Part shown: positions 1-5,888 of the stretch, piece after piece
Numbering within the stretch: position 1 is the first letter of the stretch
Layout: each line of letters starts with the position of its first letter
Assembly (NCBI GenBank): GCA_902363665.1
Contig: CABJAW010000029.1
Span: forward strand, 1 to 22,673
Length of the DNA stretch: 22,673 nucleotides
Source: Lachnospiraceae bacterium
Lineage (GTDB): Bacteria; Bacillota; Clostridia; Lachnospirales; Lachnospiraceae
Direction of reading: 5' to 3'
Position numbers and translations under genes: made by a program
The notes under the pieces: generated by a model
Database searches by the model: none
What the model was told of the DNA's origin: nothing
Seen by the model: only the letters and a program-made list of their open reading frames with translations

Positions 1-2
1 TG

Positions 3-170
3 GCGAAAGGGAAGGGGGAGGAACTGAGAACAACAAAAACGGATACAAGCAATCATGGGATCGGCCTGCCATCTGTCCGTAGGGCGGCGGATAAATATCA
101 GGGGGTATTGTCTGTTGACACCACAGAGCCGGGGCGGTTCCTTGCCAGGGTGGTGTTGTATGGAAGTTGA
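3..170 (+). CDS. C-terminal fragment of GHKL sensor histidine kinase (AgrC-like), cut by window edge
   Basis: An open frame enters from the left edge and ends at TGA 168-170, giving 55 residues. It contains the sequence NHGIGLPSVRRAADKYQG, which matches the G-box (GxGLxxV) of the GHKL ATP-binding lid, followed by a short final beta-strand segment ending RVVLYGS. This is the usual C-terminus of AgrC/LytS-type kinases with a HATPase_c_5 domain. The agrD-like gene starts 110 bases downstream on the same strand, so the kinase is probably the receptor for that peptide. Sensor and dimerisation domains lie outside the window. The family call is firm for a GHKL ATPase; the AgrC role is inferred from the neighbours. 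Confidence 0.8.
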   Translation, partial: AKGKGEELRTTKTDTSNHGIGLPSVRRAADKYQGVLSVDTTEPGRFLARVVLYGS

Positions 171-280
171 AAGTGTGGGTAAGGGAAAAGTTACATGAAC
201 ACTCGATATTTTGACATTAAGGAAATGGATGCGTTTTTTTGTGATAAAGTGTTAAAAACAAATGAAAGGAGTTTCAAAAT

Positions 281-430
281 ATGAAAACAAAAGATTTAAA
301 ACTGCAGTCCGCCAAAGCATTGGCAAGTGCATCTTTGAAGATTGGAAAAGTATCGGCAGACAGCGCCTGCGCATATATTTTCCATCAGCCTAAAATGCCG
401 AAAGAACTTAAAGCATTAAAGGAAAAATAA
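281..430 (+). CDS. agrD: AgrD-like cyclic lactone autoinducer pre-peptide
   Basis: This 49-residue ORF begins at ATG 281 behind a good Shine-Dalgarno site (aaaggag, 264-270). Layout is that of AgrD: a basic amphipathic N-terminal leader (residues 1-25), a core with the single Cys30 in DSACAYIF, then the recognition tail HQPKMPKELKALKEK. Staphylococcal AgrD has a five-residue ring followed by xxPKxPxEL. By the same register the ring here would be Cys30-Ala-Tyr-Ile-Phe34, a thiolactone made by AgrB cutting after Phe34. The N-terminal trimming site cannot be read. agrB starts 2 bases after the stop, so the two are almost certainly co-transcribed and translationally coupled. The gene lies inside the mobile element. 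Confidence 0.88.
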   Translation: MKTKDLKLQSAKALASASLKIGKVSADSACAYIFHQPKMPKELKALKEK

Positions 431-432
431 AT

Positions 433-1023
433 ATGAAATATTTATCGGAGAAAATAACAGATTATGTTATTAAAACCGGTGCAGCTTCCGAGGAATCATA
501 TGCGATATATCAGTATGGATTTCAGATAGGACTTGAAATGGTAAGTTGTTTTCTGACATGCTTCTGTATAGCGATATGGTTGCATATGATTCCGGAATTT
601 GTAGTCTTTACTATTGTTTTTATGCTGTTGAGAACTTATGCCGGTGGTTTGCATCTGAATAGATTTGGAGCATGTTTCTTGTGTTCGGTTTCTGTTCAGA
701 CGTTGATATTAGTAATAAACAGTAAGTTTACTTTTCCTGTAATTTGCTCATGGATTTGTATTGTAGTAGGTCTGAGCATGGTTTGGATGTTAGCACCAGT
801 AGAAAATATCAACCGGGAACTTGATCAGAATGAGAAAGAACATTGTAAAAAAGTTACGGAGAAAACCATAAGCGGGATACTTGTTTTTGCTATTTTCTGT
901 ACGCTTGGCAGGTTTTTAGAAATGGTATCTTTGGTTGCTATGACAGTTTTATTGGTTTTGATTTCTCAATGTATTGGTGTATTAAAATTTAAAATTGAAA
1001 AAAATGTGTATAGCCGGGAGTGA
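433..1023 (+). CDS. agrB: AgrB-like autoinducer-processing membrane cysteine protease
   Basis: This 196-residue integral membrane protein has several hydrophobic segments (about 36-65, 80-120, 150-185). It carries the AgrB signature LRTYAGGLH, with His74 and Cys81 spaced seven residues apart as in the catalytic His77/Cys84 pair of the staphylococcal enzyme. It would cleave the AgrD C-terminal tail and form the peptide thiolactone at the membrane. Length (about 190-200) is normal. The start follows the agrD stop by 2 bases. The gene order kinase-agrD-agrB differs from the staphylococcal agrBDCA order, and no response regulator is seen between them, so it would lie upstream of the window or elsewhere. 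Confidence 0.92.
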   Translation: MKYLSEKITDYVIKTGAASEESYAIYQYGFQIGLEMVSCFLTCFCIAIWLHMIPEFVVFTIVFMLLRTYAGGLHLNRFGACFLCSVSVQTLILVINSKFTFPVICSWICIVVGLSMVWMLAPVENINRELDQNEKEHCKKVTEKTISGILVFAIFCTLGRFLEMVSLVAMTVLLVLISQCIGVLKFKIEKNVYSRE

Positions 1024-1047
1024 TAGCGATATTATTCCCGTTTTTTT
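1015..1047 (+). terminator. Rho-independent terminator after agrB
   Basis: A stem of cgggagt (1015-1021) pairing with attcccg (1034-1040, one G-T pair) is followed by a run of seven T (1041-1047). The left arm overlaps the agrB stop codon. Confidence 0.7.
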
Positions 1048-1103
1048 ATGTCTGTGATACATAGTTGTATTAAAATGTGGGTGGTAACTGAAACAGCTAT
1101 AGA

Positions 1104-1142
1104 GTGCGTCCGATGGGCAATGGCTCATATGGGCGCATTTTT
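1104..1142 (+). terminator. Strong hairpin with T-tract, second terminator or attenuator
   Basis: The outer stem gtgcgtcc (1104-1111) pairs with gggcgcat (1131-1138). An inner stem atgggc/gctcat closes a 4-nt loop. The hairpin ends in five T (1138-1142). It sits between agrB and the sigma-like gene, so it could terminate agr read-through or act as an attenuator in the leader of the downstream operon. The rest of 1143-1255 shows no gene. Confidence 0.6.
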
Positions 1143-1271
1143 ATATACGGAAACATTAAAAAATTTCTTCTTGTTTTTTCGATTTTTTTTAAAATTTTGA
1201 CTGTCCTCGTTACAAAGGGGGCAATAAGATGTTTTCGAAAATAGCTTTCAGGCAGAGGGGAGGTGATCCCC

Positions 1272-1682
1272 TTGAATCTGACAAGACTGGAAAAAGCTGT
1301 TGTGCAAAGAAAATTTATCAGGTATTGCATTAAAGTGCTGGATGGTGAAGCACTGAATTATTTGGATGAAATGGACAAGATCTGGGAGCGGGAAATCAAT
1401 TTCTCTGAACTTCGGGAAGAAATCCTAGACGGGTTTTGTTCTTATGACGAATTTATGAAAATTCGATATTTCCAGATTATGGGTATGGAAGTGCCTGTTA
1501 AGGATGAAGCAATCAGTGAAGCACTGTACCGTCTGCCGGAAAAGAAACGGAAGATAATTCTTATGTCTTATTTTCTGGATATGACGGAAAAAGAAATTGC
1601 AGAATGTATGAATCTTGTACAGAGTACTGTGCATTACCATAAAGCGGATTCTCTGCGATTATTAAAGAAATTATTGGAGTGA
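1272..1682 (+). CDS. Small sigma-70-like / RNA polymerase sigma factor of conjugative element
   Basis: This 136-residue protein is read from TTG 1272. The Shine-Dalgarno sequence aggggagg (1256-1263) is correctly spaced for that codon and overlaps the alternative GTG at 1263. The C-terminal half (about residues 75-135) is a region-4-like helix-turn-helix: ALYRLPEKKRKIILMSYFL followed by MTEKEIAECMNLVQSTVHYH. This matches small sigma/HTH proteins found near the recombination module of Tn916/Tn1549-type elements. No clear region 2 is visible, so a DNA-binding regulator rather than a true sigma factor is possible. Its TGA overlaps the leader of the next gene, suggesting coupling. Regulation of element transfer genes is inferred. 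Confidence 0.75.
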   Translation: MNLTRLEKAVVQRKFIRYCIKVLDGEALNYLDEMDKIWEREINFSELREEILDGFCSYDEFMKIRYFQIMGMEVPVKDEAISEALYRLPEKKRKIILMSYFLDMTEKEIAECMNLVQSTVHYHKADSLRLLKKLLE

Positions 1683-1687
1683 TACAT

Positions 1688-1927
1688 ATGCAGTACAGAA
1701 AAAAGAAAGAGCAAATTGCATTTGAAGTGATTGAGGATGCCATTGGAGGCGATGCTGTAGCAATAAATCAGATTATTGATTATTTTCAGCCCTACATTAA
1801 CAGTAGATGTCGGAGAAAGTTTATAGATGAGAGCGGGCGAACAAGATATGGAATTGATGAATATATGAAGCGCCGGATGGAAACTAAACTCATCACGAAG
1901 ATATTGGGATTTAAAATACAGCTTTAA
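1688..1927 (+). CDS. Helix-turn-helix domain protein of conjugative transposon (HTH_16 type)
   Basis: This 79-residue protein starts at ATG 1688 with SD ggag at 1676-1679 inside the end of the preceding gene. It begins MQYRKKKEQIAFEVIEDAIGGD and continues AINQIIDYFQPYINSRC, the conserved pattern of the short HTH proteins that accompany the sigma-like gene in Tn916/Tn1549-like ICEs. The C-terminal part is basic (KRRMETKLITKILGF). It forms a two-gene unit with the upstream gene. The precise role is not known; control of conjugation or excision genes is the usual proposal. Confidence 0.75.
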   Translation: MQYRKKKEQIAFEVIEDAIGGDAVAINQIIDYFQPYINSRCRRKFIDESGRTRYGIDEYMKRRMETKLITKILGFKIQL

Positions 1928-2332
1928 TACTTTTGAACATGGGAATTTGCCCCTTTTTGTCCATGTGAAAAGTAATGAGAGTTGGCGTACCTTGACAATT
2001 TCATATTTTTCCTGCAGGACGCAGAAAACAGTGGAGCTGTGTGATGGATACGCCATGACTGCCTGTGTCTGGTACTTTGCGACATCGTGGCGCAAAGTTG
2101 CCGGACATTGAAAGCGAAGGAATGCCAGTTTGGGTATTGAAGTAAAGGCACGAGCGATAAATATCCGATCACAGGCAAAGTAACGGGGACTTTGTGCGAA
2201 GATACTGCTTTCTGATAATGAAACTTCCGGAGATAAGCTGCTTCGGTCCGAGAGGATGGTGTGATACCAATGAGGCTGTGCCCGGCAGCCGCCTGCAGGA
2301 GAGTATTATTTAGAAAGGGGTATCTGATATAT
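1928..2332 (+). other. 405-bp non-coding stretch of the element with hairpins
   Basis: No supported gene is seen here. It contains a perfect 8-bp inverted repeat, actttgcg (2074-2081) and cgcaaagt (2091-2098), around a 9-nt loop, and a short stem ggctg/cagcc at 2274-2290. A long reverse-strand frame through 1924-2178 has no start signal or recognisable domain. The stretch may be a leader or cis-acting RNA/DNA of the element. Confidence 0.4.
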
Positions 2333-2482
2333 ATGGATAATAAAAAAATATTGAGATATAGTATGCAGCTATCTATGTTAAAGCAGTTGCTTTCTAAGAA
2401 GTTGATTAATGAAACTGAATATCAGGTAATACAAAAAAGATTAATGAAAGATTATGGTATCGTATCCAACATTACTGCTTGA
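2333..2482 (+). CDS. SHOCT-domain small protein
   Basis: This 49-residue ORF begins at ATG 2333, preceded by aaagggg at 2314-2320. An earlier in-frame ATG at 2261 lacks a ribosome site. The sequence LKQLLSKKLINETEYQVIQK fits the SHOCT pattern (LxxLxxxGxITxxEYxxxK), a short helical module often found as a stand-alone protein just before the serine recombinase in clostridial ICEs. Its function is unknown; oligomerisation or nucleic-acid binding has been suggested for the family. The stop codon overlaps the -35 box of the recombinase promoter. Confidence 0.75.
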   Translation: MDNKKILRYSMQLSMLKQLLSKKLINETEYQVIQKRLMKDYGIVSNITA

Positions 2483-2507
2483 CGGTATATCTGTATTGTA
2501 TTATAAT
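2479..2507 (+). promoter_or_regulatory. Sigma-A promoter of the serine recombinase
   Basis: TTGACG (2479-2484), a 17-bp spacer and a perfect TATAAT (2502-2507). The predicted start is near 2514. The gene has a strong SD, aaggaggg at 2536-2543. Confidence 0.85.
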
Positions 2508-2547
2508 ATAATCAACGCTATGGTAGGAACACAAAAAGGAGGGCGAA

Positions 2548-4848
2548 ATGGAAATTGAATTGATTAAAGCACATGATTCATTTGACGGTTCTGCCAGACG
2601 GAAGATTGAGCGGTTGAGAGTGGCGGCTTATTGTCGAGTAAGTACGGACGATGAAGATCAGATAAAGAGTTATAACTCAATGGTTACGCATTATACAGAG
2701 TTAATTAAGAATAATAAAGAATGGATATTTTCAGGTATATATGCTGATAAGGCAATCACTGGGACAAAGGTTGATAAGAGAGAAGAGTTTCAGCGGTTGA
2801 TTCAGGATTGCATGGATGGCAAGATAGATATGATTATTGCCAAAAGCCTTCCACGATTTGCCAGAAATACTCTGGACACATTGAAATATGTTCGTATGTT
2901 GAAAGAGAGAAATATTGCTGTTTATTTTGAGGTTGAGAAGATTAACACATTAAAGGACGGCGAATTTCTAATGACTATTTTAAGTTCTGTAGCACAGCAG
3001 GAAGTTGAAAATACTTCTGCTTATGTGAAAAAGGGCTTGAAGATGAAAATGAAGCGGGGGGAACTGGTAGGATTTCAGGGTTGTTTGGGATATGATTATG
3101 ATGTGGAAACAAAATCTATCTCAATCAATGAGGAAGGCGCTGTGGTTGTACGGTACATTTTTGATAGATATGTGGCAGGAGCAGGCAGCACAATGATAGC
3201 CAGGGAATTGAATGAGCAGGGTCATCTGACAATTAGAGGAAATCCCTGGACTTCATCCAGTGTTATGGGAATCATTAATAATGAAAAATATAAGGGAGAT
3301 ATTTTACTTGGAAAAACCTTTACGGTTGATCCGATTTCAAAAAGACGCTTAGAAAATCTTGGAGAGGAAGATCGGTATTATATACATGATCATCACGAAC
3401 CAATCATTACAGAGGAACAATTTGAACGGGCGCAGGAGATGAGAAGACGTAGAAACGGAAATCGGAAATGTGGAGTCACTCCTGGAAAACGTGAAAAATT
3501 TAGTCGGCAGTTTGCGTTTAGCTGTATGGTAGAATGCGGATTCTGTGGCTCTAATCTTTCTCGTAGGCGATGGCACAGTAGCTCTAAGTATAAAAAGACG
3601 ATATGGCAGTGCGTTAAATCAACAAAAGAAGGGAAGAGATTTTGTCCGGATAGCAAAGGCATTCCAGAGCAGGTCATAGAAGAAGCATTTATTGAGTCTT
3701 ATAGGATGTTGTGTAATGATAATAAAGATGTTCTGGAAGAATTTTTGAAGCGAACCGAGAAAGCACTTGGAGAAAATTCGATTGAAGATCAGTTACATAA
3801 GCTGAAGAAAAGCATTGACAAGGTTTCTTTAAAGAGAAAAAAACTACTTGATAATTATCTGAAAGGCATTATTGAACAGGATATTTATGAGGAAACGGAT
3901 GTAGAACTAAAAACTGAACTGACAAATACAAGAGCAAAGCTGGAATATCTGCAGCAACAGTCGGATGAAAAGAGTTCATTGCAAAGGAGGCTTTCAGATT
4001 TCAAAAAAGCACTATCGCATAATGAGGTGCTAGAAGAATTTGACAGAGGAATATTTGAGAGTATAGTTGAAAAAGTAATAGTCGGCGGACTAGACGAAGA
4101 TGGAAACAAAGATTCTTATAAAATTACTTTCATATATAAAACAGGATTTAAGAATGAAATTGGAAACGCAAAAGAAAGATTCGGGAAGTCATCAGGTATT
4201 GGAGACAAAGTGAAAAAAATGTGTTCCGATATAAGTGACGAGGTAAAGGGTGTGTGTTCCGATGTTAGTCTCAACACAGATATAACCGTATATTGGAGGT
4301 GTTTGCCGGATTCAGTTAGATCCCCCGTCCGGCAGTGGATCCCATTCATTCAGCCCAAGCCTTTGTTTTTCCATCGCTTCTTCCATCGTCATTTTCGGGA
4401 TGTCCTCCGAGAGATACGCAAGCAGCTCGGGGATACCTTCGCGGGTCTCATTGTTGACAAGAAAAATACGATGGCAGCCGGCGTTGATCAGCCATTGACG
4501 GACCATCGGGATGTTGGCGTAAGGAGAATCGATTTTTGTAATAATACCAATCAGTGGGCGGAGAATAAACGTCTGGCAGTTGCAGCCAAACAGATTGAAC
4601 GGTTCGTCCGCCGCCTGCACGAGCGCAACAACGTCTGCCTCAAAGGAAAAGCAGGCCAGACCAACGCTGAAATGCTTGGACTCGGCGTACTCACCCGGGG
4701 AATCGATCATCTCATCATTTGTATTGGTATACTGCGTTTTGACATAATGCAGATCCTCGCCCTTGAGTGCCTGGGTCAGGGACGTTTTTCCGGCCTCGCT
4801 TCTTCCGGTCAGAAACATTTTTTTCATATAAATAAAAACCTCTTTTAG
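2548..4848 (+). CDS. Large serine recombinase (integrase of the ICE), reading frame extended across the integration junction
   Basis: The N-terminal resolvase domain (about residues 23-165) has the nucleophile Ser32 in YCRVSTDD and the conserved RFARN segment. A recombinase domain follows (about 190-300), then a zinc ribbon (about 325-380, CGFCG...CP) and a long coiled coil (about 400-490). The C-terminal part ends with a Cys-Ser-Asp tandem (KKMCSDISDEVKGVCSDVS) near residue 575. Family members are usually about 530-600 residues. This frame continues to 766 because codons after about 585 are antisense to eutP, and those residues have no recombinase character. It catalyses integration and excision at att sites. 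The natural C-terminus in the excised circle would be set by the element's other end, which is not in the window. Confidence 0.93.
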   Translation: MEIELIKAHDSFDGSARRKIERLRVAAYCRVSTDDEDQIKSYNSMVTHYTELIKNNKEWIFSGIYADKAITGTKVDKREEFQRLIQDCMDGKIDMIIAKSLPRFARNTLDTLKYVRMLKERNIAVYFEVEKINTLKDGEFLMTILSSVAQQEVENTSAYVKKGLKMKMKRGELVGFQGCLGYDYDVETKSISINEEGAVVVRYIFDRYVAGAGSTMIARELNEQGHLTIRGNPWTSSSVMGIINNEKYKGDILLGKTFTVDPISKRRLENLGEEDRYYIHDHHEPIITEEQFERAQEMRRRRNGNRKCGVTPGKREKFSRQFAFSCMVECGFCGSNLSRRRWHSSSKYKKTIWQCVKSTKEGKRFCPDSKGIPEQVIEEAFIESYRMLCNDNKDVLEEFLKRTEKALGENSIEDQLHKLKKSIDKVSLKRKKLLDNYLKGIIEQDIYEETDVELKTELTNTRAKLEYLQQQSDEKSSLQRRLSDFKKALSHNEVLEEFDRGIFESIVEKVIVGGLDEDGNKDSYKITFIYKTGFKNEIGNAKERFGKSSGIGDKVKKMCSDISDEVKGVCSDVSLNTDITVYWRCLPDSVRSPVRQWIPFIQPKPLFFHRFFHRHFRDVLREIRKQLGDTFAGLIVDKKNTMAAGVDQPLTDHRDVGVRRIDFCNNTNQWAENKRLAVAAKQIERFVRRLHERNNVCLKGKAGQTNAEMLGLGVLTRGIDHLIICIGILRFDIMQILALECLGQGRFSGLASSGQKHFFHINKNLF
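4290..4335. other. Putative integration junction (attR-type) of the ICE at the 3' end of eutP
   Basis: Here recombinase-like sequence ends and host eutP begins on the opposite strand (stop at 4312-4314). A 6-bp inverted repeat, gccgga (4305-4310) and tccggc (4328-4333), spans the eutP stop codon and may be what remains of the eutP terminator. The exact crossover dinucleotide cannot be fixed without the other end of the element or an empty site. Confidence 0.5.
4312..4827 (-). CDS. eutP: EutP/PduV-family microcompartment-associated GTPase-like protein
   Basis: This 171-residue protein starts MKKMFLTGRSEAGKTSLTQA, a P-loop (Walker A GRSEAGKTS, residues 8-16). A DSPGEY segment (about 43-48) resembles the G3 switch motif, and ITKID (about 95-99) matches the base-recognition TKxD motif. 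Size and motifs fit EutP/PduV, Ras-like proteins encoded with ethanolamine/propanediol microcompartments; PduV is reported to associate with microcompartment movement, and acetate kinase activity has been reported for EutP. The start is supported by aaagagg upstream. It is last in a three-gene operon, 17 bases after the shell gene. The C-terminus (PLPDGGSN) is at the mobile-element junction, so the last residues may not be ancestral. Confidence 0.88.
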   Translation of the reverse strand: MKKMFLTGRSEAGKTSLTQALKGEDLHYVKTQYTNTNDEMIDSPGEYAESKHFSVGLACFSFEADVVALVQAADEPFNLFGCNCQTFILRPLIGIITKIDSPYANIPMVRQWLINAGCHRIFLVNNETREGIPELLAYLSEDIPKMTMEEAMEKQRLGLNEWDPLPDGGSN

Positions 4849-5273
4849 CTTTTATGGATTTCACACGTCTTAAAATGCAGATCTTCCCCGAAATATCGGA
4901 CGACTTCTTTTACTGCGGTCTGTACCTGCGATAAGCCGCCTGTGATGATCAGGGAACCGCAGAAGCGGTCCATAAATCCGATCTGGATGTCTGCGGCCTT
5001 CACTGCGATGTCTGCGGCAGCTATGACAGTTTCCCACGGAGTGAGGCGGATCATGCCGATTGCCTCGCCGGTGTGATCCTCACCGGCATGTACGCCGATA
5101 TGAAGCGCAAGATTCTGGTAGATCGCCGGATCGGTCGGTGTGATGATATGAGCCAGGCAGACCTCTTTGCCGGGTACACGAAGACGCGTCATGCGCAGCC
5201 GTCTGCCCTTCAGATGTTCATAATTGTCATGGAAGACCAGTTCAAGAAGCTTTTCCACTGTGAGCTGTGCCAT
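4845..5273 (-). CDS. BMC shell protein, EutS/PduU-like, with N-terminal extension
   Basis: This 142-residue protein has a circularly permuted BMC domain: GEAIGMIRLTPWETVIAAAD, then AVKAADIQIGFMDRFCGSLI and ITGGLSQVQTAVKEV. This is the diagnostic EutS/PduU pattern (AIGIMxLTPxETxxIAxD...GFxDRFxGxLI). Such proteins form hexameric shell tiles. About 25 residues (MAQLTVEKLLELVFHDNYEH...) precede the usual start of a 110-120-residue EutS, so the N-terminus is longer than typical. The ribosome site aggaga lies 7 bases before the ATG, which supports this start. It lies between eutP and a second paralogue, 22 bases after it. No signature enzyme is present, so the cargo of the compartment cannot be deduced. 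Confidence 0.87.
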   Translation of the reverse strand: MAQLTVEKLLELVFHDNYEHLKGRRLRMTRLRVPGKEVCLAHIITPTDPAIYQNLALHIGVHAGEDHTGEAIGMIRLTPWETVIAAADIAVKAADIQIGFMDRFCGSLIITGGLSQVQTAVKEVVRYFGEDLHFKTCEIHKS

Positions 5274-5295
5274 TTTTACATCTCCTGTTCATAAT

Positions 5296-5661
5296 TTACC
5301 GCTTCGTAATTTTACATACGACGTATCCAAGCGTGTCACGGAAATAGTTGACGACCTCGGTAAGCGCTGACATAACCTCGGAAATTTCACCGGTGATGAT
5401 CAGCGTGCCCGTAAAACGGTCTGCAAAGCCAAGGTAGACATTGCCGCTTTTTACTGCAATATCAGATGCAATCACTGCCGATTCCGGAGGTGTCATGTTC
5501 ATAATACCGATCGCGGAGGAGCCGTAGTCAAGCTGCGGATTCAATCCGAGCTTCTGATAGATGATCGGTGCAGGACCGCCCATCACATGCGCGAAGGTGA
5601 TCTCCTTTCCGGCTACCGTCTCCTGCACGATACGAATCTGATTTTCGTGCTCATTTGCCAT
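5296..5661 (-). CDS. BMC shell protein, EutS/PduU-like (first gene of operon)
   Basis: This 121-residue protein starts at MANEHENQIR (ATG 5659-5661), supported by agagagg about 9 bases upstream. An upstream in-frame ATG at 5698-5700 lies inside the leader hairpin and has no ribosome site. The permuted BMC domain is clear: ITFAHVMGG, AIGIMNMTPPESAVIASD, NVYLGFADRFTGTLIITG and a C-terminal VVCKITKR. Length matches EutS/PduU. It shares only family-level similarity with the next gene, so the pair may build mixed hexamers or different tiles. Promoter and hairpin leader lie directly upstream. Confidence 0.9.
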   Translation of the reverse strand: MANEHENQIRIVQETVAGKEITFAHVMGGPAPIIYQKLGLNPQLDYGSSAIGIMNMTPPESAVIASDIAVKSGNVYLGFADRFTGTLIITGEISEVMSALTEVVNYFRDTLGYVVCKITKR

Positions 5662-5687
5662 CTTAATATACCTCTCTTTTCCATTTT

Positions 5688-5744
5688 GTTCAGCATGCAA
5701 TCACAGAAAATGATTCTGCATTCCGCATTGCATACATGCTGAAC
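5688..5744 (-). promoter_or_regulatory. Large leader hairpin in the 5' UTR of the BMC operon
   Basis: Arms gttcagcatgcaat (5688-5701) and attgcatacatgctgaac (5727-5744) pair over 14 bp with a 4-nt bulge. An inner cagaa/ttctg stem sits at 5705-5719. It lies between the predicted transcription start (about 5749) and the SD (about 5671) of the minus-strand operon. No T-tract follows, so it is not a simple terminator. An operator or RNA regulatory element is possible. Confidence 0.65.
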
Positions 5745-5755
5745 TGTTATATAAA

Positions 5756-5784
5756 ATCATACTATTTTAAGAATTGTCTGTCAA
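5756..5784 (-). promoter_or_regulatory. Sigma-A promoter of the BMC/eutP operon
   Basis: On the minus strand: TTGACA (5784-5779), a 17-bp spacer and TATGAT (5761-5756), so a perfect -35 and a 5/6 -10. Confidence 0.87.
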
Positions 5785-5809
5785 GCATGGGGGAAACGTA
5801 ATATATGTG

Positions 5810-5838
5810 TTGCAAAGTAAGGGCAAAAAAAGTAAAAT
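5810..5838 (+). promoter_or_regulatory. Promoter of the esterase gene
   Basis: TTGCAA (5810-5815), 17-bp spacer, TAAAAT (5833-5838). It is back-to-back with the BMC promoter and gives a leader of about 45 nt. Confidence 0.6.
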
Positions 5839-5888
5839 GACATAAAAAATATGCCATATAAGATGAGCTTGGCAGTGTGGAGGTAAGT

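Noticed and set aside
1924..2178. Reverse-strand 84-codon frame (and a longer one at 1634-2095)
   Set aside because: No ribosome site, composition unlike a protein, no recognisable domain, and it overlaps the real HTH gene or the hairpin-rich gap.
4303..4848. Reading the recombinase C-terminal 180 residues as a genuine extra domain
   Set aside because: They are exactly antisense to eutP, which has clear P-loop motifs, and lack recombinase features. Kept as a junction read-through.
5688..5744. EutV/ANTAR tandem-hairpin antitermination site upstream of the BMC operon
   Set aside because: The expected pair of hexaloop hairpins overlapping a terminator is not visible; there is one long bulged hairpin and no T-tract.
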